Shown here piece after piece: positions 27,525 through 34,820 of a stretch of 64,000 nt of DNA. This stretch comes from Halobacteriovorax marinus (GTDB lineage: Bacteria > Bdellovibrionota > Bacteriovoracia > Bacteriovoracales > Bacteriovoracaceae), in the NCBI GenBank assembly GCA_002163155.1, contig MAAO01000002.1, positions 541,724-605,723 on the forward strand, written 5' to 3'. The position numbers and the translations under genes were made by a program. Position 1 is the first letter of the stretch; each line of letters starts with the position of its first letter. The notes beneath the pieces were generated by a model that was not told the origin of the DNA, did not search any database, and saw only the letters and a program-made list of their open reading frames with translations.

Positions 27525-28351
27525 ATAACTTCTTCCAGTTTATTTGTATCTATTAATAGGTAAATAATTAAAATTCCAATCATAGATAACATGAAATTTG
27601 GCAATCCGTGAAATAAAAATATTGAGAAATGCATACCTATACCACCAATAAATAAGTACTTCTTATACTTGTTCTTTATTATAAATCCTGTCGCCAAAGA
27701 TAACTCTAAAATGAGTACAGACCATCCCATAAAGAACATAAACCATCCACTTTTCATTAATGGATTAAAGATAGTCATGAGAAAATCGGGTAGACCAAAC
27801 GTAGGATCAACAAACCAGTAATAAATAGATGTACCATTTAGCCACTGCTCAACAGGGTATTTCCCCACACTGGCAACAAAGTATATAATCGCCGCTTGTA
27901 TTTTTACTAGGTTTATACAAAATCTAATTAATTCTAGTTTGAACTTTGAGATTTTACCATCAAACTTTTTCCACATATGCATTCTATTATCAATTAGAAA
28001 TAGAGGAGTTAGAAAGAGAATGACAAGATAAGCAACTTGATCTCCGCCTTCGATTGTTATTGAACCATTGATAAAACTCCAATGTACCCATAATTGTAAG
28101 AGAATAGTAAAGCGAGGAAGAATTCCTATAAAAGATAGAACTAGAACTCCAATAGCGACCAGTTTCATGAGAAATATTTCTTCTACACCTAAGAGAAAGA
28201 AAATGTTCCATGCTTCATACTTGCTCGAAAAGTGGTTTAACCCATTCTCCATTCCAAAAAGAGTCACTTCATTATTTAGTATAAGAACTAAAAAAGTTGA
28301 AAATGCAATTAATGCTCTAGCGATAGCTAAATATCTAAATTGTTTATTCAC
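27521..28351 (-). CDS. sdpB: SdpB-like HTTM membrane protein (module B)
   Basis: The 276-residue protein has about seven membrane segments and the HTTM (VKG-carboxylase-related) pattern: IQAAIIYFVASVGKYPVEQWLNGTSIYYW, with a conserved Lys followed by W..G. In Bacillus subtilis, SdpB of this type is required with SdpA to mature the SdpC toxin. The assignment here is firm because SdpA-like and SdpC-like genes lie directly upstream with overlapping ends (8 bp with sdpA). At 276 residues it is somewhat shorter than the Bacillus protein. Confidence 0.85.
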   Translation of the reverse strand: MNKQFRYLAIARALIAFSTFLVLILNNEVTLFGMENGLNHFSSKYEAWNIFFLLGVEEIFLMKLVAIGVLVLSFIGILPRFTILLQLWVHWSFINGSITIEGGDQVAYLVILFLTPLFLIDNRMHMWKKFDGKISKFKLELIRFCINLVKIQAAIIYFVASVGKYPVEQWLNGTSIYYWFVDPTFGLPDFLMTIFNPLMKSGWFMFFMGWSVLILELSLATGFIIKNKYKKYLFIGGIGMHFSIFLFHGLPNFMLSMIGILIIYLLIDTNKLEEVI

Positions 28352-28853
28352 AATTTATCTCCAATTTTACAAATTGATTGAATGGTCTTTCTTTAATTCC
28401 ATTGGCAAACCAGACCCAAGGTGCTTCTTTATAAAGATTAACTATTACATTTCCACATAATTTCTTAGTAATAGAATTGTTTACAATTTTAATTGATTTT
28501 CCTAATAAGGCTTCAGTCATTGTCTTGAAATCATATTTTTCTTTTACTGAATTGTAGCTAACTAGGATATCTGAAACTTCCCGACCTAATATTCGTTGTG
28601 TTCTCATTAGACCTCCTGCGTAATGAATTCTATTTCCCGTTTTATTAAATTCTACTACTTTTTTACCCTCTACCTTATATGCAATCGCTTTAACTTCTTG
28701 TGGATTCTTTGTAAAGAAAGCCCATCCTTGTGGTAGAAAGGTAACAAAATTAGATTTGATTTTTTTCGATTGTATCAGGTCATTTCCTGGCAGATATACT
28801 GCCAGGCTAATAACAAAAAATAATAATGTTAATATGTTGAAAATAACTCTCAT
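28344..28853 (-). CDS. sdpA: SdpA-like toxin maturation protein (module B)
   Basis: The 169-residue protein has one N-terminal membrane segment (LTLLFFVISLAVYLP) and the SdpA hallmark FLPQGWAFFTKNPQE near residue 40, followed by PW.W-type APWVWFANGI and a terminal region rich in beta strands. Bacillus SdpA is a small protein needed for production of the SDP peptide. The start codon overlaps the SdpC1 stop (TAATG) and its end overlaps SdpB, so the three are co-translated. Confidence 0.85.
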   Translation of the reverse strand: MRVIFNILTLLFFVISLAVYLPGNDLIQSKKIKSNFVTFLPQGWAFFTKNPQEVKAIAYKVEGKKVVEFNKTGNRIHYAGGLMRTQRILGREVSDILVSYNSVKEKYDFKTMTEALLGKSIKIVNNSITKKLCGNVIVNLYKEAPWVWFANGIKERPFNQFVKLEINCE

Positions 28854-29407
28854 TAGTTTAAACTCTTAACCAGCTCCATTGCTAGTCTCTCTCTATGAAT
28901 GAGTGAATCTTCATCATTAGTTGTTCTTAGAGCTACTTTAACAGTCACTGCTACTGCGACCGCTGCAACACTAGTAACAGCGACAACATTATGAACAGCA
29001 ACGGCTACAACAGCAACAACTGCTACAGCTACACCTACTGCGTTTGGATCATAAACCTCACGACTATCATTAAGAGTTAAGAGAATTGTGTCAGCTTGCT
29101 CAATGTGATGTAGAACTTCAACAATGTTCTTTTCATTAACTGCTCTTGTAAAATCTTTAACAAAGAGTGGATTCTTTTTTATAATAGAAACTGCAAGCTT
29201 ATTAGTAAATTCTTCAGCCGCTTTTAAATCCTTCTCTTGTAGCTTGTTTTTTAGAGCATAACTATTTTTAATGTAAGTAACTTCATTGGCAACTTTTCCC
29301 GTTCCAAAAAAAACACCTTTTATAAGTTCCTTTTCTGAAACAGCACCAAATGAACTATTCATTGTAATGAGTAGTACCAAACCTATGGCCTTAACTTGTA
29401 ATAACAT
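28853..29407 (-). CDS. sdpC: SdpC-like toxin precursor with Val/Ala-rich core (module B)
   Basis: The 184-residue product has a signal peptide (1-21), a conserved SdpC-type N-terminal region (ELIKGVFFGTGKV, compare YFRGLLFGQGEV of Bacillus SdpC as I recall it; PLFVKDFTRAVN, compare PQYMDELKQSID; HIEQADTILL), and then a very hydrophobic segment at residues 123-160 made almost only of Val and Ala with a His-Asn break in the middle. The last 24 residues are polar (RTTNDEDSLIHRERLAMELVKSLN). In Bacillus the mature toxin is cut from this region and carries a disulfide; this protein has no Cys at all. The codons of the core form a low-complexity tract. A membrane-permeabilising peptide is inferred. 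Confidence 0.85.
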   Translation of the reverse strand: MLLQVKAIGLVLLITMNSSFGAVSEKELIKGVFFGTGKVANEVTYIKNSYALKNKLQEKDLKAAEEFTNKLAVSIIKKNPLFVKDFTRAVNEKNIVEVLHHIEQADTILLTLNDSREVYDPNAVGVAVAVVAVVAVAVHNVVAVTSVAAVAVAVTVKVALRTTNDEDSLIHRERLAMELVKSLN

Positions 29408-29417
29408 AACCTTCTCC

Positions 29418-29888
29418 TTATTTATTTAACTTAACTAGCTTCATTGCTAATTTCTCTCTATATAATAATGAATCAACTATATCTCTTGAAAATCCAAAAT
29501 CTTCGCCGCTATGAAATGTAACTGCGGCCATTGTCGGATCTGTTATTCGAACTATGACAACATCTATGTTAGTTGCAAAAGTTCCATTCTCTTCATTTAC
29601 TAAAATTGTATTTACTGTTTCAAGTTGATGTAAGACTTCAGTAAGTTCACCACTATTTACTGCGCTTGTAAGCTCATTCACAAAGACTGGATATTTAGAA
29701 ATGATTTCTTTTGATTTAATTTCAATTTGCTTTAGAATTTTATCTCTATTTTGATTATTAAGATTAATATCAATAACTTTTTCAACTCCAAAAAATACTT
29801 CTTTTACTAATTGTAGTGAAGTTATCTCTGCAAAAGAACTTTGGACTACGAGAAAAACCAGTAAAATTGTAACTGCTAACTTGTTCAT
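29418..29888 (-). CDS. SdpC-like paralogue lacking the hydrophobic toxin core (module B)
   Basis: The 156-residue protein matches the neighbouring SdpC over its signal peptide, the LQLVKEVFFGVEKV motif, the PVFVNELTSAVNSGELTEVLHQLETVNTIL segment and the C-terminal SLLYREKLAMKLVK. Where SdpC has 38 Val/Ala residues it has only a short mixed stretch (NIDVVIVRITDPTMAAVTF). It is the first gene of the operon, with a GAGGAG ribosome site, and sits 10 bp before SdpC1. It could be a second toxin with a different core, a chaperone, or an intracellular/periplasmic antagonist of the first. Confidence 0.75.
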   Translation of the reverse strand: MNKLAVTILLVFLVVQSSFAEITSLQLVKEVFFGVEKVIDINLNNQNRDKILKQIEIKSKEIISKYPVFVNELTSAVNSGELTEVLHQLETVNTILVNEENGTFATNIDVVIVRITDPTMAAVTFHSGEDFGFSRDIVDSLLYREKLAMKLVKLNK

Positions 29889-29928
29889 TCATCTCTCCTC
29901 TTTTTTAACGTACAAGAAACTTTATATT

Positions 29929-29944
29929 AGCAATTCCCATGCCA
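29929..29944 (-). promoter_or_regulatory. Sigma-54 promoter of the sdp operon
   Basis: On the minus strand the sequence reads TGGCATG, four bases (GGAA), TTGCT, with GG and GC 12 bp apart. The only deviation from TGGCACG-N4-TTGCW is CAT for CAC, a common variant. Predicted start is near 29918, 30 bp before the ATG of the first sdp gene at 29888. The same intergenic space carries the divergent sdpI gene. Confidence 0.7.
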
Positions 29945-30040
29945 CGTTTTTGTTTCAAATCCCGAACATGTATTAAATGACATAATAGTTTACAAGAAGA
30001 AGATTAAATGATTATTTTAAAGTTACTGGAGGTTTTTTTA

Positions 30041-30349
30041 ATGTCTTACTTTCTTTTTTTGGAATCAATTTTTCTTTTTATAATAGGTGTTTGCCTATTT
30101 TTAAAAAAGATTAGGAAGAATATGTGGATAGGGTATAGAACAACGAGTAGTCTCAGTTCAGAAGAAAATTGGTATCATGCAAATTATATTCTTGGTGTTT
30201 CATTAATGATCTGTGGAATTGTTCAGGTAATATTTCTTGTCATTGGTGAGAGTTATATTTTACAGGAGAGCTTTCAAGCATTAGTTGCTGCAGGAATTCC
30301 TCTCTTAGCAATACTTATTACAGCTCTGTTCTATAGGCCGATAGATTGA
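30041..30349 (+). CDS. sdpI: SdpI-like immunity/integral membrane protein (module B)
   Basis: The 102-residue protein starts at ATG 30041 with GGAGG nine bases upstream. It has three membrane segments and the SdpI family motif WIGYRTTSSLSSEENWYHAN (P..GYRTP...N...W..AN in the family). In Bacillus SdpI protects the producer from the SDP toxin; that protein is about twice as long, so this is a minimal version containing mainly the conserved domain. It is divergent from the toxin operon and ends 1 bp before the convergent kinase gene. An in-frame ATG at 30008 is less likely. Confidence 0.85.
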   Translation: MSYFLFLESIFLFIIGVCLFLKKIRKNMWIGYRTTSSLSSEENWYHANYILGVSLMICGIVQVIFLVIGESYILQESFQALVAAGIPLLAILITALFYRPID

Positions 30350-30350
30350 A

Positions 30351-31976
30351 TTAAAAAGGTGGTTTTTTACCCATAACTTCAATTTTTGGATGTATATCTT
30401 GAAAGTGAGATCTTTCGTGTCCAGTTGAGAGAAATATATTCTCATATCCTTGCTCGATTAAGGACTGACAGTACTCAACTCCAGTTAGTTGATCATTCTC
30501 TAAGTCATGATCTACATAAAAAACTGAGTCTTTAGAAATCATTGATAGATCAACTTCTGAAAGGGAACTATAAGAATGAATAGGTCTATTCTTACTGTCA
30601 GCGTAAGCGAGCCATGTCATGCGAACTAATTCGTCATCATCTATATGAATAATGTCTTTATCACAGTCTACTACAATTAAAGGAAGTGTGATCTCTAGTG
30701 TTGTTCCAACTTCTTCTGTAGAAGATAACTTTAAGTCACCACCCCAGCTCTTTATATGACAATAGGATGATTGAAACCCTATACCATTTCCATTTTCCTT
30801 GCCTGAACTTATACTTTTTCCACTATTCAACGTCTCTACGATCGCTGGGGACATTCCTTTTCCATTGTCAGAGATGATTATAGTTAACTTACCTTGAGAC
30901 TCAGTAAAGGAAATTTCTATTTTTCCATTCTCTGCCATGGCCTCAATAGAGTTATTCATTAAGTTAGATATAGTTCTATTAAAATTAGAAATATTTGCTC
31001 TTATATGTAAGTTAGGTGAAAGGTCCTGGCAGGTAATAGTTGTATCTAAATGTACCGCTTTCTTTTCTAAGATGATGTCGAAGATTTGAGCTGCTGGGTT
31101 GAATATCTCAAGATACTCATTTGTTCTTTGGTCGTCTAAGAGTTCATTGGCAATGTTTTCAATCCTCTTTAAAGAGAGTTTTACAATATCATTATTTGTT
31201 TGGTTTCCTAGACTTGTCTGTAGCGCTGCTAATGGTCCTCTTATATCGTGAGATACCTGACTCGCTATTTTCATTCTCTCGTTAGAGGTTCTCTTGATCT
31301 GATCCGCTTCGATGTTATTTCTAAAGCTTGAGAAGAGGTTTTGCAGAACTGAGATATAGATATCTGAAAGAGAGTTCCTAGAGCTCTTAGATGAAAGTTT
31401 GGCATAGTACTCTTCAATTTCATTTAGACTTAATTCCTCATCAGAAAGCTTTTTGGCATCACTACTTATTCTTACTAAAGTTGAGGCAATTTTAAAATGT
31501 GAGATGGTAAAAACTAAAATTAGAAAGATAAATATTATGAGATAAAGAGGGAGGTTGGTTTTTAAAACAGTTTTAGATATCTGCAGTAAATCTAGGTGGA
31601 TTTGAAATGTACCAATAGCATGACCATTATTCTTTATATCAAAAGAATTCATAATCCTGTAAGCCGCACTGTAAATATTCTCTCCAATTTGAAGCCTTTT
31701 TGGGTAAATATTGTATTCTATTGCAGGAGTGAAAATCAATGTAGAGATATTCTCATTTTTAATAGAGTTTAATAATAGGTTTAAGTCAATTAGATCATTG
31801 ATTTCAATTGTGTCTTCAAGAAAATTACTCAAGCTTTGAGCTGTTTTCTTTGTGATAGAGTTGATGAAGTTAACTTCTTTATACAAAGAAATTGTATGTA
31901 CCGTTGCCATCATAATCATAGTTATGAGAACGACATTCTTTATTGTTAAATGTATGGACCTTAGAAGTGTTTTCAA
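30351..31976 (-). CDS. Hybrid histidine kinase with C-terminal receiver domain (module C)
   Basis: The 541-residue protein has membrane segments at about 11-31 and 142-158 around a ~110-residue sensor part. The kinase core has His243 (SQVSHDIRGPL), N-box at 341-346, DNGKGM at 370 and NGIGF at 397. A single receiver domain follows from residue 440 (DDD 446-448, Asp489 in YVDHDL, LSTG 516-519, MGKKPP at the end). The order FLSTG...MGKKPPF is nearly that of the last receiver in the kinase at 18368 (FLSTG...IGKEPP), so the two kinases are paralogues; this one lacks the extra first receiver. It is linked by an ATGA overlap to the peptide-binding lipoprotein gene. Its target regulator is not in the window. 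Confidence 0.9.
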   Translation of the reverse strand: MKTLLRSIHLTIKNVVLITMIMMATVHTISLYKEVNFINSITKKTAQSLSNFLEDTIEINDLIDLNLLLNSIKNENISTLIFTPAIEYNIYPKRLQIGENIYSAAYRIMNSFDIKNNGHAIGTFQIHLDLLQISKTVLKTNLPLYLIIFIFLILVFTISHFKIASTLVRISSDAKKLSDEELSLNEIEEYYAKLSSKSSRNSLSDIYISVLQNLFSSFRNNIEADQIKRTSNERMKIASQVSHDIRGPLAALQTSLGNQTNNDIVKLSLKRIENIANELLDDQRTNEYLEIFNPAAQIFDIILEKKAVHLDTTITCQDLSPNLHIRANISNFNRTISNLMNNSIEAMAENGKIEISFTESQGKLTIIISDNGKGMSPAIVETLNSGKSISSGKENGNGIGFQSSYCHIKSWGGDLKLSSTEEVGTTLEITLPLIVVDCDKDIIHIDDDELVRMTWLAYADSKNRPIHSYSSLSEVDLSMISKDSVFYVDHDLENDQLTGVEYCQSLIEQGYENIFLSTGHERSHFQDIHPKIEVMGKKPPF

Positions 31977-33346
31977 AGTTCAATGGCCCCTACGTCTGGA
32001 TGCTCTAATAAATCAGACCCAATTGCGAATCTCTTAAGTCTCTTTGGGAAGTAGAAGAGTCTTGTCACTTGTTTAAGTGGTATGGCCAAATGATGCTTTT
32101 CTATATTCTTATTTATTTTCTTAACTAGTGGTGAAATCTCTTTTTTATTATCTATATTCATTAATAAGTCATAATCACCAAGAAGGTAAGTTGTGCTAAA
32201 ATTGTAGAATTTTTGTTCTTGGTTAGCGAAGGCACTAAATGTTTCTGCTACTGCATTTTGAGTAGAATCTAGGAAGGGGACTACTAAGTCGTAGCCAGTT
32301 TTAGTTTTCCACACCATGTCATTCAACTGTGCAAAAGTGAAGTTTTTCACTATTACTGCAACGCCAGTTTTTACTTTTAGAGTATCGAAATACTTTTGGA
32401 GATCTTCTTTCTTATCATGTTTCCAATTTGCAAAGATTAGCGGCCTCGTGTTCTTCCCTCTATTACAGTTTTGAACAGGAGTTCCTATTTCAGAGCCAGG
32501 AATACCAATGGGAGTGATGTATCTTAAATTTATTTTATCTTTACTCTCTCCAAAAAGAATAGATCTTACTTTTGGAAGAGATATACAGTTGAAGGTTCTC
32601 TTTCTTAATTCATTTTCTTTAATGTTAAAAATGATGATCGAAGACTTTAGTATAGAGACGTTGAAGTTATTATAATCCTCTTTGATTTCACTTGGGATTT
32701 CAGAAACTGCAATTCTGTTATAATCTTCAATTTGATTACCTAACTTCTTTTTGTCAAAGCTTGTTATGTCATAAAGATTAATCGAGTTATAGCCATTATC
32801 AACTCTTTGTTTTCTTATTAGAGAAATCTTAGCATCGCTAAGCTTTGTCACCATGAATTTCCCTAATCCATGTTCTACATCTTTGATTTTACTTTTTACT
32901 GAAGGGGCGTGAAAGAGTAGAGTGAGCTTATACAGAAGGTACTTCGCACTTGTTTCAAAATTGTATTTTAGACAGTTCTTGTTCATGGACACTGTATATT
33001 TTTGCTCTTTTTTAATCGCTTTTGAAATTGTTATCTTTAGGTCTTCAACCGTGAACATTCTCTGGTTAGTAAAATGCAAGTTTTTCTTAGTACATAGGTT
33101 TATTTCTTTATAGTCTCTCGTCGTTGACCAGTCTTTCATTATACTTGATGAGAGATTCCCACTTTTATCATAGAAGAATATTGTTTGATGAGTTTGTTTT
33201 AATATGTAAGCACCAATATTACTTAGGGCCATTTTTGGTGTAATTCTAGGAACCCCTCCATTTGAGATAACATCCCATGAATCATCCGTATTGCCTTTAG
33301 AGCAACTGGTCGCAATAAGTGAAAATAGTAATAGGTATTTTAACAT
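31973..33346 (-). CDS. Oligopeptide-binding-type (SBP_bac_5-like) lipoprotein (module C)
   Basis: From ATG 33346 (AAAGGA upstream) the 457-residue protein has a lipobox LIATSC and the pattern of DppA/OppA-like binding proteins: a stretch around LHFTNQRMFTVEDLKITISKAI matches the F.dG..fta.Dv..si motif, and a late FSTTYLLGDYDL matches the family's C-terminal lobe. No permease or ATPase genes accompany it. Placement directly before a sensor kinase with ATGA overlap suggests it captures a peptide at the cell surface and signals to that kinase. It overlaps the GNAT-like gene by 7 bp. Confidence 0.75.
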   Translation of the reverse strand: MLKYLLLFSLIATSCSKGNTDDSWDVISNGGVPRITPKMALSNIGAYILKQTHQTIFFYDKSGNLSSSIMKDWSTTRDYKEINLCTKKNLHFTNQRMFTVEDLKITISKAIKKEQKYTVSMNKNCLKYNFETSAKYLLYKLTLLFHAPSVKSKIKDVEHGLGKFMVTKLSDAKISLIRKQRVDNGYNSINLYDITSFDKKKLGNQIEDYNRIAVSEIPSEIKEDYNNFNVSILKSSIIIFNIKENELRKRTFNCISLPKVRSILFGESKDKINLRYITPIGIPGSEIGTPVQNCNRGKNTRPLIFANWKHDKKEDLQKYFDTLKVKTGVAVIVKNFTFAQLNDMVWKTKTGYDLVVPFLDSTQNAVAETFSAFANQEQKFYNFSTTYLLGDYDLLMNIDNKKEISPLVKKINKNIEKHHLAIPLKQVTRLFYFPKRLKRFAIGSDLLEHPDVGAIEL

Positions 33347-33957
33347 ATAATACAAATCCTTTTAAATTTCATTGATTCAAAATACTTTAAAGAAGGGACG
33401 TTTCTATTATGAATAGATGCTACCTTGTTAGAATTTTTACTCATTAAGTAAGTAGAGAGACTATGTTTAATGCTCTCTTTTTCTCTAGTGTTACATTTTG
33501 CAGAGATCCACACCCATGCGATGAGAGTTTTCTTATTATTTTGAATTTCAAAATCTGTTGTTAGGCATAATCCTAAAGTATTCTCACCATGAGAGAATAT
33601 CTTGCATTCACCTGTCTCAAGTATTTTCTTACATTCTGCTAAGTAATATTCTTTATTTTCTTTATCAAATTCAAGTTTTTTAAAGCCTTCATTAAATGAA
33701 GAGACTAGGTCTTCACTAGTACCATCGGCTATTGTTATAGTTGTTTCGTTTTCTTCTCCTATGGGGGAAAAGTCCTTAGCGTTCACTTCCATGCCAAACT
33801 TATAGGCATTACCAAATTGCTGTTCTAATTCAGTTATGGATGAATCAAGGTTTGCAAAATAGATAACAGATTTATGAGTAGAAGAAGTTTCTCTATATTC
33901 TATTAAACTGGAATCACTAAATGAGTCACTTGAATTTGTGTAAGTAAACTCTCTCAT
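33340..33957 (-). CDS. GNAT-like acetyltransferase (module C)
   Basis: The 205-residue protein has no signal peptide. Its C-terminal part has the GNAT pattern: a central strand TLIAWVWISAKCNTREKESIKHSLSTYLM and the terminal IHNRNVPSLKYFESMKFKR, equivalent to the N..S...yek.GF motif. The N-terminal half is not clearly conserved. GNAT enzymes transfer acyl groups from CoA; in a peptide-modification cluster it could acylate the product or a leader. It overlaps the radical SAM gene by ATGA. Confidence 0.6.
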   Translation of the reverse strand: MREFTYTNSSDSFSDSSLIEYRETSSTHKSVIYFANLDSSITELEQQFGNAYKFGMEVNAKDFSPIGEENETTITIADGTSEDLVSSFNEGFKKLEFDKENKEYYLAECKKILETGECKIFSHGENTLGLCLTTDFEIQNNKKTLIAWVWISAKCNTREKESIKHSLSTYLMSKNSNKVASIHNRNVPSLKYFESMKFKRICIIC

Positions 33958-34811
33958 ATGGCACCTTTGAAGGCATACTCACACAAGTTGCAGGCACTGG
34001 AGCACTCGTTTGGTATTTTTTTTGTATCAATATTCTTTTCTTTAAGAATTTCTCTAAACGTTTTAGTTTTTAAGGTATTGTAAATATTCGAATTGGTAAA
34101 AGATTCAAAATCCTTATGGCAAATTTCGTCTGTAATATTGTTATAAACTAGGTTCCCACAACAGTTTGAATACCCTTGCCCAGGGATATAGGTGAATGAG
34201 TCTATATTAGGACACTTTTCATCTAGAACACTTTCTTCAAAAGAGAAGTACTTATAAGTGATATTATTTTCTTTGGCCCTGCCTACTTTTGAGACTTTTT
34301 GAAAGACTACTTTTACACCTAAGTCACGAATGATTTCTTGAGCCAAAAGTAAGTCCATAGGCTCAGAAATTGCCATGGAAATATTGAAAGTGATATCTCT
34401 ATCATCGCAGTATTTCTTTATATTACTTATATTTTCAAACTTAGTTTCTGTACCGTGAAAGGCATCAAAAGAGACTTGCAAAAAGGTCAATTTCTCAATT
34501 TTATTCAACGTTTTTTCCGTCATTGTTTTGCTGTATCCGAACCAACCATTTGTGGTTATTCCAAAAGTTGCATTTTCTTTACTTGGATGGCAGTTGATAA
34601 AAGTATTCATATCATCAATATATAAAGTAGGCTCTCCACCTGTGAAGAGTATTAAGCTAGGCTCATTATTGATGATCTCACTTTTAATATTTTCAACTTC
34701 AAGAGTTGATAATCTAGAAGACTTTAAGTCTGGACCGGATGAGTTGACACAGTGCGTGCATGAGTAGTTGCACTTGTGCCCTAGAATTATATTTAACTCT
34801 TTCATTTTCAT
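33954..34811 (-). CDS. Radical SAM enzyme with SPASM-like C-terminal cysteines (module C)
   Basis: The 285-residue protein has the radical SAM 4Fe-4S motif CNYSCTHC (CxxxCxxC) beginning near residue 14, the GGEP motif (FTGGEPTL), and ITTNGWF/VSFDAFHG at strand ends. The last third has further cysteines (CPNIDSF, YSNCCGN, ECSSACNLC), like the auxiliary cluster site of SPASM/twitch enzymes that modify peptides. It lies 9 bp downstream of the Ile-x-Trp repeat protein, the natural candidate substrate, and is co-translated with the GNAT-like gene. Confidence 0.85.
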   Translation of the reverse strand: MKMKELNIILGHKCNYSCTHCVNSSGPDLKSSRLSTLEVENIKSEIINNEPSLILFTGGEPTLYIDDMNTFINCHPSKENATFGITTNGWFGYSKTMTEKTLNKIEKLTFLQVSFDAFHGTETKFENISNIKKYCDDRDITFNISMAISEPMDLLLAQEIIRDLGVKVVFQKVSKVGRAKENNITYKYFSFEESVLDEKCPNIDSFTYIPGQGYSNCCGNLVYNNITDEICHKDFESFTNSNIYNTLKTKTFREILKEKNIDTKKIPNECSSACNLCEYAFKGAI

Positions 34812-34820
34812 AGTTATCTC

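Noticed and set aside
28950..29045. Low-complexity GCT/GTT-like tract as a simple sequence repeat or CRISPR-like array
   Set aside because: It is the coding sequence of the Val/Ala core of the SdpC-like product, in frame, with no spacer-repeat structure.
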